This document shows positions 30,364-42,900 of a DNA stretch of 64,000 nt, in pieces. The position numbers and the translations under genes are program-made. How positions within the stretch are numbered: position 1 is the first letter of the stretch; the number at the start of each line of letters is the position of its first letter. The notes under the pieces were generated by a model that worked only from the letters and a program-made list of their open reading frames with translations, was not told the origin of the DNA and made no database searches. The stretch covers positions 54,559-118,558 of the forward strand of contig QLIY01000446.1 in NCBI GenBank assembly GCA_003260075.1, in the 5' to 3' direction. Source of the DNA: Phallusia mammillata. Its lineage: Eukaryota; Chordata; Ascidiacea; Phlebobranchia; Ascidiidae.

Positions 30364-30691
30364 GTAAAAACACACGGTTAGTAATTTCTGATAGATGACA
30401 GTAAGGAACTAAGTTTATAAGTTGACTTTATTGCTATTATTATTAAAAAACTTCACACCAACCTTAATAGCCATAACTGTCAGAATTTCACACAATTTGC
30501 TTTTAAACATTTGCAAATGCTCTTTGCGCCATCCATCGGTATTTCCTAAAGTTTGTGCGATTTGAGTTCGTTGCAAGTTACACATTGTTTATAAATGCTG
30601 TTGGAGAAAATTTATGACATTTGGCTACGGCCCTAATTAATCGTTGGTTCAAAGGGCTTTAAAAACAACTTTGGTAGAACTCAGAGCATTT

Positions 30692-32224
30692 TCAAAAATT
30701 GTTTGTTTTGCATTGGCAGCCTGTACTTGGGCCCTCGTCGATTTCAAGCAGACCTCGCAAAACTTCCTGGACGTCTTTATCTGTTATGTAGCTCTCCAAT
30801 GAGTGCGACGGTTTGTGATCCAGCAGTTTGAAAAACATGTTTAAAAGGCAGATACATGTGTCTATGACTACATCGCACGACGAGCAACCTTAGAAGTTTT
30901 AAAAGTTAAGCCAGTTTTGCAAAATTAGTAATAAACTCCTTACTTTTAAAGTATTTTGATGTATAATTCCAATAAAGTTGTAGGCTTAAGCCAGAACCGA
31001 CAATCTTACTGAGCACAGCCGGTAGATCTGCAAAAAATAAAAAAGTACTATAGATTATAGAAGATAAGTCAGTTGTCAAATCGCTTTGTGAAAACAGTCA
31101 TGGAAAATAAAATTTTGTTGGACTGTTGTACCTGAAGGTTTTTGCTGAAGCTCTTTGCTTAGTTTAGGAGTAGTGGGATCGCGGTCAATAATCAGACAAT
31201 TGTTAAACTTTTTGAAATTTCCCAAGTGGTGGAAAAACGACATTATTCGTGATACAACGTCCTGTTGGCAGTAAACGTTGACTGCAACCTGAAATATATT
31301 TTCAAAAGTAAAAATAACGGGCAATGTTAAAAGTTAAAAGAAATTTATAAAAAGTAAAAGAGACAGTTAACACAATCAAAATGTTTAGAACAAGATATTC
31401 ACATTAGAACGCTAGGCCAAGAGATGTATTTGGAGATGTGATCTGAAATTTGTATTTTCATAACCAACACTCATTACGCTCTCATACGTTTGTTAGGTCA
31501 GGGGTCGGCAACCTTTTTTGTACTGCGGCCCGTTTTTGAAACTAAAATTTTATCGCGGACCGGTCTTCAAGTAACTACAAATATTTGGCTATAAAAACGC
31601 TTAAATTAGGTCATTATCCCCGGGATATATGGGCAAAATGTTTTATAGCATTAAACCTTAAAAGTAATACGCCCGGCAACGAACTCCTCGCGGACCGGTA
31701 CCGGGCCGCGGACCGGCGGGTGCCGACCACTGTGCTAGGTTGTTCACAGCTGTTTGTCGAATTATAANCGGACCGGCGGTTGCCGACCACTGTGTTAGGT
31801 TGTTCACAGCTGTTTGTCGAATTATAGTTACTTTGGCTGCATCTGGTGCGATGAATTTTGAAGCTCCGAACGTAAACACAGCCGTTCTTTTCCAAATGTG
31901 TCGGTATTCTTCTTCGGACCTTTCTCTTCGCACTGACTCCAACGCATTAACCGCTGCCGTCGCCCCGAAGCTATGAGCGAAAATAAGTAAAGAAATTTTT
32001 TCGCAGCCTTTTTCGTCAAGCAACTTTTCCGCATAGGTTTTTATTGTTTTGACATTGTCTCTTTTTGTGAGGGAATAGTTTATTGCAACAACAGGTGGGG
32101 CACTGTGGCCCAAAATGGCGCTTTTATTTTTCTCCAACGCCTTTTTGGAGTTGTTCCTGCCAAACGCACTTTCTCCCTTAGCTAAACAAACCGAATAAAA
32201 ACGGCATAATCGTCGACAGGACAT
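30692..32224 (-). CDS. Class-3-lipase-like alpha/beta hydrolase, 276 aa
   Basis: Four exons (31832-32224, 31132-31288, 30944-31027, 30692-30888) total 831 nt and close in frame. A nucleophile elbow AHSFG follows a hydrophobic strand LLIF (Ser85). About 30 residues on comes FTFGASKF, then VNVYCQQDVVSRI (candidate Asp141), and near the C-terminus SHSLESY (candidate His240). This order (xHSxG, FG[AS], D-V-[PS]-R, then His) is that of class 3 lipases, so an ester hydrolase is likely; the substrate is unknown. No signal peptide is evident. The N-terminus is short for the fold and further 5' exons may exist. A hAT MITE sits in intron 1 (31499-31732). I do not recognise a named orthologue. Confidence 0.75.
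31499..31732. mobile_element. hAT-type MITE in intron 1 of the lipase-like gene
   Basis: Ends caggggtcggcaacc and gggtgccgaccactg; target duplications tgttaggt (31491-31498) and tgctaggt, the latter reading tgttaggt in the repeated copy at 31793-31800. Confidence 0.75.
31703..31829. repeat. Short duplication with a single n at the join
   Basis: The right end of the MITE and its flank (about 31705-31766) is repeated at 31769-31829 with one n (31768) between: two overlapping contig ends not merged. Confidence 0.85.
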
Positions 32225-33565
32225 GTTTAAATCTTTAAGCTCAGTTTCCTGTATTGCAATCTTGCTAAAGTAACTATAGGCCTATAAGTTTGCATTAATC
32301 CACTGTTCTTATATTGACAATAGGCTACCTCCTACGCAATTAGGTGATGGGTAGGCTAATGTATGAGACATAACTTAATTACGTATTAAACCTCGCCAAT
32401 TTCAAATGCAATACAAGTTGGTGGTTACTTTAACTAGAGATTGTACAACTTTTGTTTTTTATCTCTAAAAAAGTAAGAAACCAACTACCAGTACCAACTG
32501 TTCTTGTGGTAATTGTTCAATGCTAGGTTTAAGACTGCATTTATTTTTTTGTGAAGAGATGCAGGCATCGTTGGAAGTTTTTTATAAAATGAAACAGACA
32601 TAAACGTCACAACCTAGTTTGCATGACACACATTCTGAAATCAAAGCAGTCTGTCTTTGAGGACAATTACTCCCACTGCATTTGCCCACACAGTACGCAA
32701 GCAGTGGTATTGCGTCAGGCGGAATTTCACAAGCAAACACATGATCAAGACATGCATGAATAATACAGATAAGATTTAGCAGGTAACTATTTTTTTGTGA
32801 GGAAACAGATATGTTTGCATAATGATTGCATTACCTATATTGGTAAAAGATGGAAAGACTTAAGAAAAAGGTCCTTCATCGCAATCATCGGTTATAAAAA
32901 AGGTTAAAAATCGTGGGTAAATTCCCTGTTTGGTTAGCTTTAGGCTACATTCCAATTTTTTTTGCAATTCCTCTTCCAGTTGGCAAAAGTAATCTAAAAA
33001 AATATGGTATGGGCTGTAGAATAACTTTAATGTCATTTTCGGTGTTTTAGGCCACGGAAAACAAACACTTTTGGACTTTGGCCTCATAATATTTTATGCG
33101 TCATCATGACTCAACTCGTTTTACTCGCAAAGAGTTAAGTGGTAACTTCTAAAATGGTTTAACATTAGCAAATGAATCAGTGTTTTCGTCAAAAAACTGC
33201 AGTTTTAAACTTGCTTTTAATCGCAACAAGAAAAACATCAACTCGATTGCTTATCCCAGGTCACAGTGCTTGCAAAAGTCGGTTGTACAGTTCTACCAGT
33301 TCAAGGTGTGTACTATTGCTCTGTATGAAGCATGGTTGCTTTAGTTTATTGATAACCATTACTAAATTCAATTTTATTTTTAAATAACAACACTCTGCCT
33401 AAAGTAAGCGACAATCAGTTTGTAATTTGTATAAGTGCAAGAATCTACAAAACCTAAAGAAAACTTAAAAGGGCAGTATGATTTCCCGACAGCTTACACA
33501 ATTTGTTCAAACACAAATAAATTGCTTTTCAGAACTTTCTACTTTGTTTTAGGCATTTTCAGACA
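32225..33565. other. Intergenic between the lipase-like gene and SERHL copy 1
   Basis: Divergent promoters are expected here. No exon could be supported; a 75-codon minus-strand frame at 32860-33087 is noted among the rejected items. Confidence 0.4.
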
Positions 33566-34810
33566 ATGGATGGAATATCTTTTGTTGGAACATCTGCAAG
33601 AGGTTAATATATAATTGTTGTAGTATTTGGTTTTGGTTGCAATGATATTGTATTGAAAACTAACATTCATCAGTCTACTGCACAATGTACAGAGTGTGGA
33701 AGCTGCACGCACAGTTTTAAAAGAAAAATTTTACACGCCAATTTTTGGGGGCCGCAAGCAGAAATTTTGCACCAAAGGCATTTAATTGTCCTGCCTTGAC
33801 CTCATTTACTTGCTTTGTGCCTGCTGAAATTAGTGTTGCACCTGCACACCTGAGGTCTCGTCGGGAACTGCCATGTTCTGCAGACTGGCACAATAATCCA
33901 CATGAAACATGAGAAAAAGATTTTTTGGATAGCTTGGGGTGGTTTTCCTTTTTGAATGTTTTCCAACCTATGTTTCCAGGTATAACAAAAGAAGTTGAGA
34001 TTCCAGTACCCTGGGGTATAATTGCTGGTAAAACGTATGGGGATCCAACCAAATTTCCTGTACTTTGCACCCATGGTTGGTTGGACAACTGCAATACTTT
34101 TGATGCACTGATTCCTCATTTGCCACAAGGTCTAAACACACTTGAAACATGAGTTTTTTATTAATGAAATAAGTATTGGTCCTCATACATCATTTAACTG
34201 GTCTTAACCTTGAATTTTTAGATAATTTTTTTGTCATGATTGACTTTCCTGGTCATGGATCTTCCTCCCCTCTCCACAAGGGAATGACTTACACAATGTA
34301 TCTCTATATTAGTGTCTTGCAAAGAGTTGTAAAGTGTAAGTTTTTTTTAAATATTATCCGATAAAGACTAAATATTTAGCTAACAAATTCAACTGGCTAT
34401 GAACTTTAAAAAATAATCAGAAAAAAATAGCATAAATTTCGACAGTCACAAATGTAGTTTATTGTTTATGTTTTACAGATTACAATTGGGAAAAATTCAG
34501 TATCCTTGGACACAGTCTAGGTATGTTTAATCATTTCTTAATGAATGTTACAAAAAACTAGCACATGTATATCTTTTCTCAGGGGGTAATGTTGGAGCAT
34601 TGGTGAGTTTAAAAAAAAGTTTTGTACTTTTACATTTAACGTATTTCAACATAACGTTTTTATTAATAAATTAAATCAAACCATGTTTTGATAACTAACT
34701 ATATCCAAGTTTAAATAATGTCAGTAGTGAGTTTAAAGAAGCTAACTAAAACTGCAAACAGTCAAAAATTGACAACTCTTTGTGGTGGTTGCAAAATGTA
34801 AAAAAAAAAA

Positions 34811-34900
<90 letters not shown>

Positions 34901-37900
34901 AGTTAAACTGTTGTGTAATACCTTGTGTTTTTAGTTCTCTGGAACATATCCAGAAACAGTTGACAAACTTATACTTATTGATGTGCTTGGGCTTTATCCA
35001 GTTCCTGCAGTAAGTGGAAAAAAAGCATCCAAAATTTAGTTGTTTTAAAATATGCTTACTCCATCATTACCTCTAAATTATTATGTTTCTCATATTTTGT
35101 TCTTGGTTGGATTCCTGTGTAACCTTATACTGGAATGTATTTAGAAACGTAGATGTGTTGCACATTTTTTCAAAAGATTAGATGATTGATAACTAATAAC
35201 TATGGTACAGTTAAAGCTGTCTATAGGTCAAAACTGTCTGATACTACCAGTTTCATGTTTTTTTTTACAGGAAAAGGGTCCTAAACAGCTGCGAGAATCA
35301 ATTAGAGGTTATCTTGAGTTGGAAGAAAATCCCAGCAAGTTTGATGCTTGCTATGATTATGAAACTGCAAAACAAAGGTAGTTAATGTTTTCTTACATTA
35401 TAAGTTGTTCTGGCCATGTCTTCAACAATTATTATTCAAATCACACCAAACCCATTTAATAAAATAAAGTTCTTTACCTGGTTTTAAACAATTAAAATGC
35501 TATACTTATACACAGTGTTTTTTTAAGGTGTTTTGGGGGACCGAAACGGTCCCCCAAATTTCTCCAGCGGTTTCCCAAAATTTGGAAATGGCTATTTTTT
35601 GGTATTTAAATGAAACACTTGCGGTCTCTTAAAACTACTTAGTGGTCACCCAAACCAAACCTTAAAAAAAACCTGCTTATACATGATAGACATAGTTTAT
35701 TTACAGATGTATCGTTAAAAAAATAGTTAACAATTATGATACTGTTTAATTGACATCAATTTTTTAGGTTGCTAAAAGCCAATAAATCCTTAACAGAAAA
35801 TTCTGCTGACATTTTGTTGGAACGAGGAACCAAAAAACTTGAAAATGGTAAAATCATTCAAAACATTTGAACTAAAACAAGCAACCTACAACATTTTTGT
35901 TTAAACAAGTAACTTTCACACTGCTCAAGAGTAAAATTATTTGTCAAATACCAATAATAAAATTCAAGTCAGAGTATTTGGAAGTGATGTCTAGTATTTT
36001 AATTGGCATAGCCTCAATTACTTTTTAATGCCCCATTTCAGGATCATTTTCTTTTACACGGGATCCACGCCATAGATTAAAGTACCCGGTTTCCATGTCA
36101 CCAGAAGTGGGACTTACATTTATTCGCAAAGTTGAAGCTGACACACTGCACATCATGTGAGACAAAAAAGTTATATTTAAACTAATTAAAAAAAAAAAAA
36201 TTAAAGTTCATTTTTTAATCTCAAAATTTAATGTGCACTTGTTTCATGTGTCTCAAAATTGTTATAAGTTGGTACATTGGTGTTATTGTTTTTAGTGCAC
36301 AAAGTGGCATGCTCAGACACAAAGTATCCGGGGCAGGTACAAAACTGATTGAGGACATAATAAACAGTTTTAGCAATGTACAGGTGAATTTTTGAGAGGT
36401 ATTTTTTTCTTTAAAATTTTTATCACAAGAAAACAGCATAATGTCACAGTAAGTTAAACAAAAGTGTCAAATCTAAACATTATTATGGGTCCCCTTCCCT
36501 GAAGGGTACACATCTTGATTTCACTCTGTTTTTTTTCTTTTTTCTGCCGAAGCGTTTCCATGCACTTTTGGCATGAAATCTTTGGTGGATTTGGATGAAA
36601 CTTTCACAGATGGTAGATATAGTTATGTAGATGTGCCATCCGCTTCATTTGAGTTAATAACCCCAGTATTTACCCCGCTAGCCCCCAAAATGTAAAACGT
36701 TTTTGTATGTTGCTGCGCACCACAAACGAAAAAATTCTGTGGAGTAACAGTATAGTAAAGGTACCAAAGAATATGCTACTTGTGTTTGTGCANCCCAAAT
36801 TTCTCCAGCGGTTTCCCAAAATTTGGAAATGGCTATTTTTTGGTATTTAAATGAAACACTTGCGGTCTCTTAAAACTACTTAGTGGTCACCCAAACCAAA
36901 CCTTAAAAAAACCTGCTTATACATGATAGACATAGTTTATTTACAGATGTATCGTTAAAAAAATAGTTAACAATTATGATACTGTTTAATTGACATCAAT
37001 TTTTTAGGTTGCTAAAAGCCAATAAATCCTTAACAGAAAATTCTGCTGACATTTTGTTGGAACGAGGAACCAAAAAACTTGAAAATGGTAAAATCATTCA
37101 AAACATTTGAACTAAAACAAGCAACCTACAACATTTTTGTTTAAACAAGTAACTTTCACACTGCTCAAGAGTAAAATTATTTGTCAAATACCAATAATAA
37201 AATTCAAGTCAGAGTATTTGGAAGTGATGTCTAGTATTTTAATTGGCATAGCCTCAATTACTTTTTAATGCCCCATTTCAGGATCATTTTCTTTTACACG
37301 GGATCCACGCCATAGATTAAAGTACCCGGTTTCCATGTCACCAGAAGTGGGACTTACATTTATTCGCAAAGTTGAAGCTGACACACTGCACATCATGTGA
37401 GACAAAAAAGTTATATTTAAACTAATTAAAAAAAAAAAAATTAAAGTTCATTTTTTAATCTCAAAATTTAATGTGCACTTGTTTCATGTGTCTCAAAATT
37501 GTTATAAGTTGGTACATTGGTGTTATTGTTTTTAGTGCACAAAGTGGCATGCTCAGACACAAAGTATCCGGGGCAGGTACAAAACTGATTGAAGACATAA
37601 TAAACAGTTTTAGCAATGTACAGGTGAATTTTTGAGAGGTATTTTTTTCTTTAAAATTTTTATCACAAGAAAACAACATAATGTCACAGTAAGTTAAACA
37701 AAAGTGTCAAATCTAAACATTATTATGGGTCCCCTTCCCTGAAGGGTACACATCTTGATTTCACTCTGTTTTTTTTTGGGGGGGGGGGGTGTCAGATGTG
37801 TTAACAAATGTTGCTAAAAACACCTCTAGTGGCCAGAAATTTAAACATTGACCGATTTGGATAAAAATTTACACGACTGTTGATTGGGTCATTGTAATAT

Positions 37901-38454
37901 ATGAATATTCATAACTATGAGAAAGTTTGTTGTTATCAGATAAAACACAGTGACCGGTACCGAGCGTAAATAAATATGCTATTTGGATGAATGGAATGAA
38001 ATTTGAATAGTTTGTAGTCCATACAGCGTATGTATTTATATTCAGTGCCAGTCACTGTATTTTACCTTACAATAACAAACTTTCTCATAGTTATCTCTTG
38101 AAATGCATTATTTACAACTTTGCATGTGTGGGGACCCATGAGTTTCTGCCTGCAGAAACATCCAATGTTATAAAGACAGTAGATAATATGGGACCCATTA
38201 TAAAATAAGCGTAGGAAATATAGTAATGTTTTAAAGTAGGTTATAATGTATATGCAATGGCAATATGTGCTAAGCCACCCTTCTAGTTAATTTCATTGTT
38301 CATTTTCCAGTCAAAAGAGTTAGTGGAAGTTGAAGGAAAGCATCATGTGCATTTATGCAATCCAGAAGCAGTTGCCGACAACATTATTAATTTTTTATCA
38401 AAGCCACATAGATCAAACTTAGGGCAGAAAAAAACTGATTCTTCAAACATGTAA
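33566..38454 (+). CDS. Serine hydrolase-like protein (SERHL type), copy 1, 323 aa
   Basis: Eleven exons: 33566-33602, 33980-34129, 34222-34335, 34479-34520, 34583-34602, 34935-35009, 35271-35377, 35768-35847, 36042-36156, 36296-36383, 38311-38454. They total 972 nt, i.e. 323 aa plus stop; human SERHL2 is about 314 aa. The order VPWG, HGWLDN (oxyanion loop), DFPGHGSSS, ILGHSLGG (nucleophile Ser113, split by an intron) and VEGKHHVH (catalytic His) is typical of SERHL/SERHL2. It is presumably a cytosolic or peroxisomal hydrolase of unknown substrate. Exons 8-10 occur a second time at 37008-37087, 37282-37396 and 37536-37623. Adding them adds 283 nt and breaks phase, so I exclude them as an assembly duplication. 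An 89-nt poly-G tract lies in the intron after exon 5. Confidence 0.9.
34811..34899. repeat. Poly-G tract, 89 nt
   Basis: Follows a run of A in the SERHL copy 1 intron between exons 5 and 6. Confidence 0.95.
35513..35675. mobile_element. Small hAT-type MITE (163 bp)
   Basis: Ends cagtgttttttt and aaaaaaacctg; perfect 8-bp target duplication cttataca on both sides. A related copy is at 49868-50060. Its 3' part recurs in the assembly duplication at 36794. Confidence 0.75.
35561..37790. repeat. Roughly 1.2-kb duplication of SERHL copy 1 exons 8-10, single n at the join
   Basis: 35561-36540 and 36794-37780 are nearly identical at a constant offset of 1,240 bases, with n at 36787-36793. Exon 10 ends in phase 0 and exon 8 needs phase 2, so the second set cannot be spliced after the first. 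Confidence 0.9.
37720..38212. repeat. Inverted-repeat element in the last intron of SERHL copy 1
   Basis: tattatgggtccc at the left and gggacccattata at the right form terminal inverted repeats. Inside, about 46-base arms (about 37910-37955 and 38048-38095) are inverted near-copies (ataactatgagaaagtttg and complement). The same left end occurs at about 36478. Confidence 0.5.
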
Positions 38455-39950
38455 CCTCAGTTTTTCATTTTAATGAAGTAGGAAATATTGTGTGTTGTTC
38501 AATTAAATTATTCACTCGGGTTTTGTTTTTGTATTTAATGGCATGAAAGATCATTGAAATAGTTTATGCACGAAACGTGGCTTCATTGTTGAACTACATT
38601 TTTTATTGTTGCTCTCATTTTTCTAAATTTGTTGATTAGTGCTTTATTTATGTTGGGGTATTCTTACAACCTTGTCAGCTGCCTTACCAACAACATATTC
38701 TGCATAGATTACTAAAAGCCTAACAAAGAACTTTGTTAATTATTTAATTTAAACTTAAAAATTCATGTTGTTTAATCTGTTGTGTACTTTTAGTGGAAGC
38801 GCAAAAATAAAACAAATGACGTTAACCCCCCCCCCCCAAAGCCCTGTGGTTCGAATTCGGAAACATTTTGGAAATATGCTAACCGGTGACTTTACCATGT
38901 TATGATGAGTAACGTTTGTACAAAAAAACTGCTGTGTCACCAATAACATGACGTCGCTACTATATGTTTACCGGCGCGCGGCATAACCTAAGGATTGTAA
39001 GGAAGTTATTTTTTTAGCAAATTTCTTATGTTTTTTTTGTCTGGCAGTAAACCGGCATTGTATTATTTCTGTCCTTATGGTAATCACCTCTTTGATTTGT
39101 ATAATACGCAACTATACAGATCAAATCGCGTTGCAAAGTGTAAAAACTGTAAACGTTAACAAAAAGGGAGAAGCATCTAGTTTTTTAACACGTTTTAACC
39201 GGCAGTTTTGCGCAGTCAGAAAATTGACATGCAGAAAATGTTCAAGCCTGCAGAACGACGTTGTTACAAATTAAAGCGTACAACGGTAAACGGTTTGCAA
39301 CTAAAATGTTTGTTAACAATAAGACTTCACAGTAATGCCTGTTGAGTTGCAAATAATCCCTAACGACAGTGCATTGAGATAAAACAGGTAGTTTTGATAA
39401 AAATTATGTTGAAAGGTTGCTTTCTGATTAATTGCATAGAAATTGTAGAGCCACGCAAATAGTGATTTCAGGTATTCACATAAAACAGCTTAGTAAATTG
39501 GGTGTGGCAATAAGGTTAAAATTTCGGAGGGTGTGACATGTGGGGTATATGTGTTGGGGATAGAAAGCAAAAGCAATACACCACAAGTTGAAATATAAAA
39601 AATAAATATTGAATAACATTACAGATAGATTTCTGTGTATAACATGCTCACGAAACATGTAAACAATACTGACACAGCATTGTTATGGTGTCAAGTGAAG
39701 CAGCAATGTTTCTATAGTTAGACAAACATTCTATTTTGTGTTATTTTTAGCTGTCAATCCACAATATTACATTGTTTGAGTAGTACTGTGCATTTTTGGT
39801 CTATGACCTTAATTATTTTGATATAACGCTGATACCATTCTTTTGTGCAACACAAATTAGTTTTTCTGTGTTGCAGTTACAGCTTCAAAAGGAACTTAAA
39901 TTTTCTGTTGTTATATAACTGCCCTACAAGATTTACATACACTTTGAGAT
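38455..39950. other. Spacer between the two SERHL copies
   Basis: No coding exon seen. It holds a short poly-C run near 38827 and AT-rich sequence; the copy 2 promoter presumably lies at its right end. Confidence 0.45.
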
Positions 39951-42900
39951 ATGGATGGGAACAGTTATGTAGGAACCACTTCACGAGGTTAGCAGGATGT
40001 AGTGCATTCCTGTATAATAAACATCTGGTATTTACAAAGACAAGTCAATACATTGTGATGAGACAAAAGTTTTCATAGGGCTACACAATTTTATGTAAAA
40101 ATTTTATTAATCAGACACACACTTTGGCCGAATCCCAATACATATTTAATTGTTAACACATTGTAAAAAGTGTTTGCGCATCTCCAAAAAAACAATAAAC
40201 AATTATTGTAATTTATGAGGTACCATTTTCCACAGGATTAACCAAAGAAGTTGAAATTCCAATCCCATGGGGAAAAATTGCTGCCAAAATGTATGGTGAT
40301 TTCACTAACCCACCAGTTCTTTGCATTCATGGATGGCTAGATAATGCAAATTCATTTGATAAACTTTTACCATATTTGCCAAAAGGTAAAAAAGCAACAA
40401 AATAAGAAGCTCAAAGTTAACATTTTAAATGAAATCTGTTGAATGAACAACTCAGTAAGTTAAAAAAAATCTGCTTTGAAAAATAAATTACAAGAGAAGC
40501 TGTTTTTGATTTAGGAAACATAAAAATATTATAAACGGTAATGTATTTTCAGCAAGTTTAAAGGCCTTCCTTTGTGAAACAGGTCAATATTAAGTTTTGT
40601 TAATCCTAACTTTTTGTGTCATTAGATTTCTTTTATGTTATTATGGATCTACCAGGCCATGGGCTATCCTCACATATACCACTAGGTTTGGAATATTCAC
40701 AAAGTGTTTATGTGACTGCTGTTCTGCATCTTGTCAAATGTAAGTTGAACTTTGTCCGCGATAGAAAAAAACAAACAATTTAAGTACCATGTTTCTTCAC
40801 AGATTTTAAATGGAGTCATTTTCACATCATATCACATAGCATGGGTAAGTGGAACAAAAATTGTTCACAAAAATCATACACTTTAGATTTATTAACGTGT
40901 TTCAAAAAAGATGGGACTACATGATAAAAAAGCTCTTAAAATTAAACAAAAATATTTGTAGGTGGTGATATTGCATCCATGGTGAGTAAGTTTGTTTTTT
41001 GCACTGAATCATAAACAGTGTTTACTGTACTTTTAAAACTGGATTGTTAGTGATTGTTTAACAAAGGATATTTACGTGGGAAGAGTGCACTTCAAGACAT
41101 ACGTTTTTTTGTGATTTATTTAAATTATTTTTTCCATGTGGTATTGGTGCAAAGTTTGTAAGTTTACACTGAGGAGTAAATAGAGCACACAACTTACTGG
41201 GAAATAGTTGCAATTTATTCCTTGACAATAACATGTGGCCAAATGCAATTCGAAATAAACAAAGTTGCCAAACGGGATTACTTGTTGTGTCAGGAACTTG
41301 CATATGGGCCAAATGTTGGGCCAATATTACCTACTGTTTAAATCGAATTTTTTAATTTTTGTTTTTAGTTTGCAGCAGCATTTCCTAAAAAGGTTGATAA
41401 AATCGTTTTGATTGACGCTACTGCTGTTTGGGTGTACTTGGTAAGTAAAAAAATGTTTATCTAAAAAACATTTTCTAATTGAATGGCATTAAAGGGGGGA
41501 GGCAATCCTGCAAATGTGTTTAGAAGAAATGTTAAAGGCATTATTGAACATGAAAACACTCTTCACAAAAAGAAGCAAAAGTATACACATGAAGAAGCAA
41601 AAAAGAGGTAATATTGTATTTTATTTAGAATGTTTTATGCAGTACCTAGCAAGGTTCCCTGTGGTTGCCAACATGTCTCAACAGTCAGTGAAAATTACCT
41701 TTTTTGTATTCAAATAGTAAAAAAATTACTTAACATCTCAGACAAAAAGCCAAAAACAGACATATCACAAAAACCTACATTTAGGAAAAATAACAAATTC
41801 CTACATTTTAAACAGTAAAAGTAAGAAATGGACAGAAAACTAACAATTCAATAAAGATTCAGGAAACAGATTATCGAGAGAGCAATCTAAAACACCCAAC
41901 TTTGCCAAAAAAGGGGCCCGAAAAACATTTTTCCATTTTTAGAGCTATTTCAGGAGGCACCACGACAGAAGAAACAACAGAAACTTTGTTTGAACGAGGA
42001 TTTAAAAGGCATGAAGATGGTATGATTTGACATTACTTTAAATTACCTCCTGGTGGTTTGCAACACAAGAAGTTTTATAAAGTTGAATTTATGCACAACC
42101 TGCATTTATACTGTATCAAATTTACTTAAATAGGTCTTTACTCCATCCGGAGGGATTTGCGAACAAAATTTTGGTCCCATACATGGGACGAGCCATCGCC
42201 AAGCCACAACACAAAAGAATTTCTCATCAATGTAAAAGCAGATATACTTTACATAATGTGAGTAAATTGGGGCAACAATGCCTTGTCCGAACCAGATTTT
42301 TGGTTGTTATCTCAACTTATTTCATATGTATTTTCTATTGTACCTGAAGATTTATTATTATTATATTTTTCAGAGGAAAAAAAGGCTTTATAGCTAAGTA
42401 TTTTGGTCTTCAATGGTTAAAAATGACATGCACTGAGACTTTGTCACAAGCAAAGGTTGGTCTTGCTCTTAAATATTAATGTTTGATAAATTAGACACAA
42501 GTACCATCTAACCCAGGGGTTCCAAAGCTTTTTGTAACAGGTGACCACAGGGCAACTAGAATGATGTGTAGCATTTATAACTTGTATGAGATAGACATTA
42601 GAAAAATCTTTCTCCACAAAGTAATTGAAATCTTTTTTAGTATTGCGACATAAAGCAAAATCAATGTGTTTGTGTCACCAGAATAATTGAAATAGACCAT
42701 AATACATTACAATACATACATAACATTCCATGATTGCATACAAAAAGTATGCGCACAAAGCATACTCTGAATATTTTGTACACTTATTCCTTGACAATGC
42801 CTCAGCGACCCCACTGAGCTGTTTGTGACCCCATATAGCAGTGGTTCCCAACCTTTTTTTGTCGTGACCCAAATACTTCCCAAAATTTGGTTTATGGATT

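Noticed and set aside
32860-33087. 75-codon minus-strand frame upstream of the lipase-like gene, with an internal acceptor-like tttttttag
   Set aside because: No donor or phase could be fitted to the first lipase-like exon and no domain resemblance. It might still be an upstream exon.
37008-37623. Second set of SERHL exons as mutually exclusive alternative exons
   Set aside because: Nearly identical sequence including introns, n at the join, and phases that allow either set alone but give no protein difference of note.
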